Below, one piece after another: positions 30,928-35,551 of a stretch of DNA of 35,551 nt (within the stretch, counting starts at the first letter, position 1; the number at the start of each line of letters is the position of its first letter). The notes under the pieces are model-generated. The model was given only the letters and a program-made list of their open reading frames with translations. It ran no database searches and had not been told where the DNA came from. The translations under genes and the position numbers were made by a program. The DNA is taken from IMG/VR virus record IMGVR_UViG_3300020467_000018, positions 1-35,551 of that record. One strand, given 5' to 3'. Origin of the DNA: a virus.

Positions 30928-31069
30928 TTTGTTCTATTGCTGCTTTGAGTAATTCTCTCAGTTCATCAACGGAGTCCTGTAGCATTTCAATCTGTCCTTG
31001 AACCTCGCCAATTTTCCGAGCCGCTTCAATGGCCTCGTCACCTGTAACCTTAATCATAAACTCGTTCAT
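30914..31069 (-). CDS. Small coiled-coil protein, 51 aa
   Basis: ATG 31069 overlaps the ninB stop as ATGA, and the stop at 30914 lies inside ninG. The product MNEFMIKVTGDEAIEAARKI continues into a clear heptad-like helix, LQDSVDELRELLKAAIEQ. It is missed by 60-codon cut-offs but is well supported by overlaps on both sides. Probably an oligomerising accessory factor; function unknown. Confidence 0.68.
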   Translation of the reverse strand: MNEFMIKVTGDEAIEAARKIGEVQGQIEMLQDSVDELRELLKAAIEQNAKV

Positions 31070-31485
31070 AAGCCGCCTTTGTCGGGGAACTCGGTAGACA
31101 CACCGAACTCTCTAGATAATTCTCTGTTAATAACTTCGTACACTTGCCCTACTTGCCCTCGCTCTAGCTTTGTCGTTGAATCAATTTCGAACATGGCTTT
31201 CATTATTGGCTTCCATAGATTTTCCTTAAAACTTTCTTGCGTCCAAGGAATCTCAAAACTTGGCTTCAAAACTTTTCGTTGGTCGAGTCCATGTAAATTC
31301 AATCGGTCGGCGGCCAGTTTGCAGTACAAATGTATAGCGTTATTCTGTCGGCTCGATCTGCGTTTAATCGTCGTATACTGCACTTGTACATATTTTTTGC
31401 TTGAATATTGCGCCTTCAATTCCTCAATAGCTTGTTCAAGCTGAAAGTCGTTGGTAATAATTCTGAACTCGCCACTAATTGACAA
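31066..31485 (-). CDS. ninB: NinB-family recombination protein
   Basis: A 139-residue protein with the family core SSRQNNAIHLYCKLAADRLN, then PWTQESFKENLWKPIMKAMF and LERGQVGQVYEVINRELSRE. Lambda NinB (Orf) binds ssDNA and mediates loading of recombinases over SSB. The upstream-most start is TTG 31485, overlapping the helicase gene by 11 bases; no ATG occurs early, so a non-ATG start is required. It lies between the helicase and NinG, as in lambdoid nin regions. Confidence 0.85.
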   Translation of the reverse strand: MSISGEFRIITNDFQLEQAIEELKAQYSSKKYVQVQYTTIKRRSSRQNNAIHLYCKLAADRLNLHGLDQRKVLKPSFEIPWTQESFKENLWKPIMKAMFEIDSTTKLERGQVGQVYEVINRELSREFGVSTEFPDKGGL

Positions 31486-32449
31486 AATAAATAGCCTTAT
31501 CCGATCGGTCGCCGATTAACTGCCTTGAACCGCTGTGCTGATATAAAGCGATGGTGCCTTGGAAAGCATTAAAACGGTTCTTAGCGACTATCAAACGTTG
31601 GCAAGGCGTCCGGTCTACATACTTTTGATCTGCCTCGCTTAATGTCTCGCCGTACTTGTGAACATCTTGCAAAAGTTTTTGTTTTTTCTCGTCTTGATGG
31701 CAAAGAAGCACCACGGCGGCAACGTCGGTGATACTGCTCGAACCCCTTACGCTGTTTTTGTTTGGCCTTCCTTCCCCTTGGTACTCTCCCGGTTTTCTAT
31801 TGTGAGCCACTAACATAACGTGCATATCATGAATCGCAGCAAGTCCTGACAAAGCCGATACAAAATCTCGCTGTTTTGAAAATTCTTCTTGACCTGATTT
31901 AGCGTATAAATCAACCATCATTAGCGAATCAACAACGACCAATTTACAACCCATTGAACCTAGAGCTTCGACGGCGCCAAGCACTCTCATCGCTTTAACG
32001 TCTCCAATTTGGTCGTAACAGTAAATTCTGTCAGTCGCATACTCACAAAAATCTCTCACTACTTGTTGTGTAACCGTTTTCTCACTCACTCCCGCTTTCA
32101 TAGCGGCCATCATTTTCGTTAAGTAATTCACTCTCATTTCAAATGATGCAAAACCTACTTTGTGTCTTTGTGATGTGTGAAGGAGTTGCAAAACAGAAAG
32201 CGTCGTTTTCTTCTGGCCGCTGCTACCCGCTAAGATGCTGATATATTTAAGCGGTAGAGCAATATCTTGATTTGTCTTTCCCCAAGGCAGCGGGATGCCG
32301 TCTAATTGGAATCCGTTTTCCATTTCCTCTATCGCGGAGTTGGCATACATTCCGAGGTGCTTGATGTAGTCGGTCTGCGCTGTCGCCATCGACTTCTGCA
32401 AATCTCGGTCGTTAAAGTTTGTTAGGTTTATTCTCTCTATGTCACTCAT
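31475..32449 (-). CDS. DnaB-like replicative helicase (RecA-fold core)
   Basis: A 324-residue protein with mainly the C-terminal RecA-like core; the normal N-terminal DnaB collar domain is missing or very short. Walker A is ILAGSSGQKKTTL (residues 72-84), with Lys80 where the consensus has Gly before the catalytic Lys81. FASFEM supplies Glu104, Walker B is KLVVVD with D174, and SVRGSSSITDVAAVVLL is the sensor-like H4 region. It would unwind the fork in partnership with the upstream initiator/loader, to which it is coupled by ATGA. Confidence 0.83.
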   Translation of the reverse strand: MSDIERINLTNFNDRDLQKSMATAQTDYIKHLGMYANSAIEEMENGFQLDGIPLPWGKTNQDIALPLKYISILAGSSGQKKTTLSVLQLLHTSQRHKVGFASFEMRVNYLTKMMAAMKAGVSEKTVTQQVVRDFCEYATDRIYCYDQIGDVKAMRVLGAVEALGSMGCKLVVVDSLMMVDLYAKSGQEEFSKQRDFVSALSGLAAIHDMHVMLVAHNRKPGEYQGEGRPNKNSVRGSSSITDVAAVVLLCHQDEKKQKLLQDVHKYGETLSEADQKYVDRTPCQRLIVAKNRFNAFQGTIALYQHSGSRQLIGDRSDKAIYFVN

Positions 32450-33057
32450 AAGTAATTTTCTGTTTTTGTTTCCGCGAAAGTGGATGCCTTATTTCTCTTT
32501 TCCCAAGTCCTGACACAGCCTCGCCAGTCTTTTATTTTGTTCTTGCCCCGATACCATCCGTTAGCGGTGTAATGGTCTACAAATAATTCGGCGTTGATGT
32601 TATTTGAGCGTTCGTCACAATATTCTTTAACCTGGTCAACGGTCGGAGGAACAAACTTCGTTTTTCCCCCTATATTATTGTTTACTTGTTTAGATGTGGC
32701 CCTTTGCTGGCCCTTTGATGGCCTTTGGCTGGCCTTATCTTGGTAGCTTTCGTAGTTAACTATTGAAATTAAAGTATATTTATTAGTTTTTTGCTGGCCT
32801 ATCATGTCGTCTTTTTCTAACAAATTTAAATACCTTCTAATTCGCTTTTCGGAAATGCCTAATTTAATTGAATATTTTATTCTTCCGAAAACTAACTGCC
32901 CTCTTTTGACAGTTAATAAACTGCCGTTAAACATCGTTTTTTTTTCTTCCCAATTAGCCTCTAATAACAACGCCATCCAAAACTTCAACGCTTCCGGTTC
33001 TTCCCAAATCCAGTGTTTCATCATCTGCCGATGAACCGTAATAAATCCTTCGCTCAT
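32446..33057 (-). CDS. Replication initiator / helicase-loader-like protein, 203 aa
   Basis: The N-terminal half is a winged-helix domain of the phage replisome-organiser type: LKFWMALLLEANWEEKKTMF, KRGQLVFGRIKYSIKLGISE, then RIRRYLNLLEKDDMIGQQKT and SIVNYESYQ. A Gln/Lys/Ser linker (about 105-128) follows, and a C-terminal domain ends ADWRG-like with IKDWRGCVRTWEKRN. Such proteins bind origin repeats and bring in the helicase. The linker is encoded by an 11-bp iteron array, as in lambda O. Coupled by ATGA on both sides. Confidence 0.78.
   Translation of the reverse strand: MSEGFITVHRQMMKHWIWEEPEALKFWMALLLEANWEEKKTMFNGSLLTVKRGQLVFGRIKYSIKLGISEKRIRRYLNLLEKDDMIGQQKTNKYTLISIVNYESYQDKASQRPSKGQQRATSKQVNNNIGGKTKFVPPTVDQVKEYCDERSNNINAELFVDHYTANGWYRGKNKIKDWRGCVRTWEKRNKASTFAETKTENYL
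32698..32741. repeat. Four tandem 11-bp iterons, candidate replication origin
   Basis: On the + strand GGCCCTTTGCT, GGCCCTTTGAT, GGCCTTTGGCT and GGCCTTATCTT lie end to end; a further partial copy starts at 32796. One unit per helical turn is typical of initiator binding. AT-rich stretches flank the array on both sides (32670-32695 and 32761-32792), suitable for unwinding. The array lies inside the initiator gene, as in lambda. Confidence 0.6.
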
Positions 33058-33188
33058 AGTTTGTTTTTATCTTGAAACTTAACGACGACTTCGCTCTCTC
33101 CCCTTGGGAGTTGTTTTATGGTGCCGCCGTTTTGAATGAACTGCTCGGTGTCGTGCTTTATCTTTTCCCTTAGTTTCTCTTTGGACAT
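33054..33188 (-). CDS. Small charged protein, 44 aa
   Basis: ATG 33188 gives MSKEKLREKIKHDTEQFIQN followed by GGTIKQLPRGESEVVV; the GG-x-I-x-QLPRG ending is a recurring pattern in short phage proteins. Its TGA overlaps the initiator ATG (ATGA), which supports translation. It overlaps the 3' end of the primase-domain gene by about 110 bases in another frame. Function unknown; likely a small early regulator or adaptor. Confidence 0.6.
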   Translation of the reverse strand: MSKEKLREKIKHDTEQFIQNGGTIKQLPRGESEVVVKFQDKNKL

Positions 33189-33594
33189 AAGCCCTAAGCC
33201 TTTCCTCTGCGGCGAGTTTAGACTTATGTTCTTCCTCGTCTTGTTCCATTCCATAATTGTTTCTTTCGTTGTAGAAATAGACGATAAGCGTGTCTTCTTC
33301 GAATCGTTCGCGCTCGGCTTTAGATGGTCGATATTCGGGTGTTTTAGATGTATCGCCATAATCTTTAAATAACCTTTGTGGTTCTACGCCCAGGGCGTGA
33401 CAAATATCTTTAAAACGACAGCCTTGGAAGCAGTTAAGAAGCACCCCTTTATCTCCTTCTCTAATACTAAGGCTTTCAGCTTTATCATCGTGAGCCGGAC
33501 ATCTAGCCAGATAACCTCGTTCGTTCTTTCGCGGTGCCTTTCCCGTAATTGACTCGACGAGCAAACAAATATCATTCGCTGTCAGACGCGACAC
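33079..33594 (-). CDS. Primase zinc-binding domain protein, 171 aa
   Basis: The GTG start at 33594 is chosen because it matches the usual short N-terminus (SRLTANDICLLVESITGKAP) and limits overlap; an ATG at 33642 is the alternative. GYLARCPAHDDKAESLSI with C32 and H35, and LLNCFQGC with C55 and C59, form the CHC2 zinc domain of DnaG-type primases. The TOPRIM polymerase domain is absent; the remaining part is a charged helical tail. It may recognise template sites for host primase or work with the helicase. The last ~110 bases are shared with a second gene. Confidence 0.78.
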   Translation of the reverse strand: MSRLTANDICLLVESITGKAPRKNERGYLARCPAHDDKAESLSIREGDKGVLLNCFQGCRFKDICHALGVEPQRLFKDYGDTSKTPEYRPSKAERERFEEDTLIVYFYNERNNYGMEQDEEEHKSKLAAEERLRAYVQRETKGKDKARHRAVHSKRRHHKTTPKGRERSRR

Positions 33595-33838
33595 TTGCGA
33601 TATCCCAAGGGAGCTGACCAATACCCATCGTTTTTTCGACATGGAGCGCGTACAGTGGGCCTTTTACGTGCTTAGGTTTAGGCACTCCGTCTAATTTTTC
33701 GACAGAGAAACGGCGCTCACCAGTGCTAGTCGTTCTTAATGCTTCGGACACAGTTCCCTGAGAGACAGAAAACATATCTCCAAGTTCTTTTTGTGTGAGT
33801 TTTTTTCGGACTTTAAAACTAAATAGTGCTTCTCGCAT
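33572..33838 (-). CDS. Cro-like helix-turn-helix protein, 88 aa
   Basis: The N-terminal half is an XRE-type helix-turn-helix: LFSFKVRKKLTQKELGDMFS followed by VSQGTVSEALRTTSTGERRF. The C-terminal half has no recognised domain. Size and position at the head of the replication operon suggest a Cro-like regulator or replication control protein. The start ATG 33838 has an AGGA ribosome site, and an operator-like palindrome lies 23 bases upstream at 33861-33877. Confidence 0.75.
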   Translation of the reverse strand: MREALFSFKVRKKLTQKELGDMFSVSQGTVSEALRTTSTGERRFSVEKLDGVPKPKHVKGPLYALHVEKTMGIGQLPWDIASVASDSE

Positions 33839-33860
33839 GGCATCCTGTGAAATTAATCTA

Positions 33861-33877
33861 TATTAATTTCGCTAATA
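33861..33877. promoter_or_regulatory. Operator-like palindrome 4, TATTAATTTCGCTAATA
   Basis: Near-symmetric TATTAA-N5-CTAATA just upstream of the Cro-like gene and downstream of the second regulator gene. It differs from the site at 27398-27414 only at the last base. Confidence 0.65.
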
Positions 33878-33898
33878 TGCCACGAAGTATTTTAGATA

Positions 33899-34339
33899 TC
33901 AATGCTCATCGAGAGGATCGACCCGATAAAGTATGCGGTCGTAATATTGGAGTTGTTCTTTTGTTTCTGATTCACGCTGATCTAACACTTTGCGTTGGCT
34001 CTCAACCTGTTTTAAGGTATTTGCTAAAGTGTTTCTATGTTTTCTTGTGTTGTCTAGCATATAGTGTGTGTCGGGTAAATCGCTTAAATAACTAACGGTT
34101 GTTTTTAAAGCGGTGGCAATAGCTATAGCCTCGTTAAGCCTAATATGTTTTTGAGTCCCGTTCATAATTCGGGAAACCACTTCTGAGTCAAGCTGCGCTC
34201 TTTCAGATAATTCATTCCATGTAATCTTTTTTCCTGTTTGTAACTCAATTCGTGCTTTTACGTCATTTGCGCGTATTCTAAAATTCATCTCGTAAGTTTT
34301 TTCCTTTGTGTTTTGCTTCTCCTTTGCTGCAAGTACCAT
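33899..34339 (-). CDS. XRE-family regulator with C-terminal coiled coil, 146 aa
   Basis: ATG 34339 is chosen; it follows GGGGAG, whereas the longer frame to 34441 runs through the promoter and operator. Residues 39-62 (ITWNELSERAQLDSEVVSRIMN) form the helix-turn-helix, followed by LNEAIAIATALKTTVSYLSD. A helical tail with LANTLKQVESQRKVLDQRES may drive dimerisation. It is transcribed leftward from the switch region, opposite the CI-like gene, and its promoter contains operator 5. This suggests Cro-like or autoregulated control of the lytic side. Confidence 0.78.
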   Translation of the reverse strand: MVLAAKEKQNTKEKTYEMNFRIRANDVKARIELQTGKKITWNELSERAQLDSEVVSRIMNGTQKHIRLNEAIAIATALKTTVSYLSDLPDTHYMLDNTRKHRNTLANTLKQVESQRKVLDQRESETKEQLQYYDRILYRVDPLDEH

Positions 34340-34359
34340 ATTAACGCTCCCCTTCCTTA

Positions 34360-34376
34360 TATTAATATTATTAATA
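34360..34376. promoter_or_regulatory. Operator-like palindrome 5, TATTAATATTATTAATA
   Basis: A perfect TATTAA-N5-TTAATA inverted repeat that covers the -10 and spacer of the leftward promoter at 34362-34390. Binding would shut off the XRE regulator and possibly the replication operon behind it. Confidence 0.68.
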
Positions 34377-34390
34377 TCGCGGATTTGCAA
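34362..34390 (-). promoter_or_regulatory. Leftward early promoter
   Basis: On the - strand TTGCAA (34390-34385) and TATTAA (34367-34362) are 17 bases apart, followed by a purine-rich leader and GGGGAG before ATG 34339. The other bases between 34391 and 34552 are AT-rich with no further clear feature. Confidence 0.55.
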
Positions 34391-34552
34391 CCCTACCACA
34401 CTACTTGAAAATTTACAGATATATTTACACTTATTTGACACTTTCTTTAGTTTGTGTCCAAAAAAATGGAATTTTTACCTTCTACGGCCGTCAATCTTTT
34501 GACATATTACAAACAGAGGAGAGAAGGTGTTTAGTTGAATTTGCTTTTTAAT

Positions 34553-34569
34553 TATTAGATGCGCTAATA
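34553..34569. promoter_or_regulatory. Operator-like palindrome 6, TATTAGATGCGCTAATA
   Basis: A perfect TATTAG-N5-CTAATA inverted repeat 30 bases before the CI-like gene. It overlaps a possible weak rightward promoter (TTGCTT at 34541, TAATAT at 34565), which implies autoregulation. Confidence 0.7.
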
Positions 34570-34599
34570 TAAGTTACGGAATCTAATATTTGGAATCAA

Positions 34600-35283
34600 A
34601 TGCCTAAACTTACGGAAGAACAGATACGCGAGAAAGTTAAGCTACACGCGATATATGTTAATAAGGTCGAAACGCAGAAAGCGCGGGGAGAGAAACCCAT
34701 CGACCAAGAACAGATACGCATAGTTTTAGGGCTGAAAACGCAAAGCCGGGTGTCTCAAATAATGAGTTCCCGACCGAATTCTAGCCCACTTACACCGGAA
34801 AATGCTCTGGTGTTCGCACGACTGCTCGACTGCCAGGTTCAGGATTTTGCGCCAAGAATAAACGCATTGCTAAGTGGTACACCCGTTCATCAAATTTCGA
34901 TCATAGAGGGATCGGACGCGGAGATAGCAAAGGCGGCAAGGCAAATGGCAGCAGGTAAAAAGATTACAACTAAGAACGGGCGAAGCATAAGCTACCCTGG
35001 GAATTGTTCAACAGAAGTACGCGCCTTTATTGTAGACAGCGAGGCCATGCAACCCGAATTAACGGAAGGATGTTTCGCTTACGTTGACCCTACAATAGAA
35101 TCAAGCTCTGGTAATGCCGTTTGTTTAGTTCAAGATGATAAACTGGTGTTCGCTAAATATATTGGTAATTCAACGTATGAATTTACTAACAAGAAATTTA
35201 AAGACAGAGTATTCAAACTTAAAGGAAAAGATATTGAGGTCGGCGTAGTTATAGGCACGTTTGTCCCAATGGTAGACCAATAA
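34600..35283 (+). CDS. CI/LexA-like repressor with degenerate S24 peptidase domain
   Basis: A 227-residue protein. The N-terminal ~85 residues hold a helix-turn-helix-like region, IRIVLGLKTQSRVSQIMSSR, followed by TPENALVFARLLDCQVQDFA. The C-terminal domain (about 140-220) matches S24/LexA: RAFIVDSEAMQPELTEGCFA, NAVCLVQDDKLVFAKYIG and KLKGKDIEVGVVIG. The position of the Ser nucleophile (xSM box) is Ala149, while the general-base Lys186 is kept. Dimerisation is therefore likely but self-cleavage is not. It is transcribed toward the recombination and integrase genes, so lysogeny control and integration may share a transcript. Confidence 0.85.
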   Translation: MPKLTEEQIREKVKLHAIYVNKVETQKARGEKPIDQEQIRIVLGLKTQSRVSQIMSSRPNSSPLTPENALVFARLLDCQVQDFAPRINALLSGTPVHQISIIEGSDAEIAKAARQMAAGKKITTKNGRSISYPGNCSTEVRAFIVDSEAMQPELTEGCFAYVDPTIESSSGNAVCLVQDDKLVFAKYIGNSTYEFTNKKFKDRVFKLKGKDIEVGVVIGTFVPMVDQ

Positions 35284-35301
35284 AAAAAATTTATCTGAAT
35301 G

Positions 35302-35318
35302 TATTAGTAAAATTAAGG
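35302..35318 (+). promoter_or_regulatory. Degenerate operator-like site before the annealing-protein gene
   Basis: TATTAGTAAAATTAAGG has one perfect TATTAG half-site and a partial second half. It lies in the 42-base gap between the repressor and the annealing-protein gene. Confidence 0.3.
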
Positions 35319-35325
35319 TGTATTA

Positions 35326-35551
35326 ATGCTAGAGACAAAAGAATTAGATTTAGCCTCGTTAAGCAAAGAAGAAAAGTTAAGCCTTGGTATCGTGCCGATT
35401 CATGGAAAAGACTATCACTCGGTTGCTCGTCGCGTTGGCTTGTTCAGAGAGAGGGAGCAATATGATGGCTGGTCTATTAAAACAAAAATCGTCGATCAAA
35501 TGACTGACGAAAATATTATAACCATGAAAGCCATTGTTAAAGATGAACAAG
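35326..35551 (+). CDS. Putative single-strand annealing recombinase (N-terminal part)
   Basis: ATG 35326 follows AAGGTG. The N-terminus MLETKELDLASLSKEEKLSL continues through YHSVARRVGLFREREQYDGW into the part encoded at the other end of the window (2-487), giving 208 residues after joining. The VARRVGLFRE...GWSIKTKIV segment is conserved at the start of this phage recombination-associated family. It lies 42 bases after the repressor gene, probably co-transcribed. Confidence 0.72.
   Translation, partial: MLETKELDLASLSKEEKLSLGIVPIHGKDYHSVARRVGLFREREQYDGWSIKTKIVDQMTDENIITMKAIVKDEQ
35466..35551. repeat. Terminal direct repeat, right copy
   Basis: Right copy of the 86-base overlap with 1-86, with a single silent T/A difference. 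It closes the genome into a circle. Confidence 0.9.

Noticed and set aside
34340-34441. Longer start for the XRE regulator at 34441
   Set aside because: The extension translates through the predicted promoter and operator and has no ribosome site; ATG 34339 has GGGGAG at proper spacing.

Overview
The window is essentially one complete genome of a temperate, short-tailed (podovirus-like) phage. The first 86 bases recur at the end with one mismatch, and a gene is split in frame across the two ends, so the molecule is circular or circularly permuted with about 35,465 unique bases. The morphology call rests on a large portal, two tail-tube/nozzle type proteins and three long internal virion (ejection) proteins, with no tape measure, sheath or tail-tube polymer. 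No DNA or RNA polymerase gene was seen, so host enzymes must copy and transcribe it. The tRNA-Glu gene closely matches the gammaproteobacterial sequence as I remember it, and the family mix (small terminase, SNase, FmdB-like ribbon, collagen-like and glycine-rich tail proteins) resembles marine podoviruses. A marine gammaproteobacterial host is therefore an inference, not an observation.

Layout. (1) Bases 34600 to 35551, continuing through 1 to 4473 (+): a CI-like repressor, a putative single-strand annealing protein, YqaJ exonuclease, SSB, small zinc-ribbon and hypothetical proteins, a ParB/Srx-fold protein, an excisionase-like protein and a tyrosine integrase. (2) Bases 4474 to 4816: candidate attP with repeats, a near-consensus stable-RNA promoter and a complete tRNA-Glu(UUC). 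(3) Bases 4820 to 27061 (-): the late module, transcribed from small terminase, lysozyme, SNase and large terminase through portal, scaffold, capsid, fibres, a lysis cassette (lipase, lipoprotein, holin), a collagen-like protein and tail tube proteins to the three ejection proteins. (4) Bases 27062 to 27510: a regulatory region. (5) Bases 27511 to 30042 (+): an ArdC-like antirestriction protein and a string of small unknown proteins. (6) Bases 30075 to 33838 (-): replication and recombination (HTH protein, primase zinc domain, initiator/loader, DnaB-like helicase, NinB, NinG). (7) Bases 33899 to 34599: a second HTH regulator and the divergent switch region.

How it fits together. A 17-bp operator-like palindrome, TATTAR-N5-YTAATA, occurs at the promoter regions of the CI-like gene, both HTH regulators and the ardC operon. 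This suggests one repressor controls the early and accessory operons together. The repressor's S24 peptidase-like domain has Ala where the catalytic Ser belongs, so ordinary RecA-triggered self-cleavage is unlikely. Other points worth attention are an 11-bp iteron array inside the initiator gene (candidate origin), a 23-bp repeat present three times, a gene that appears to start with ATT, tiny ATGA-coupled cistrons bridging late genes, hairpin leaders in the accessory operon and a possible structured RNA after ssb.
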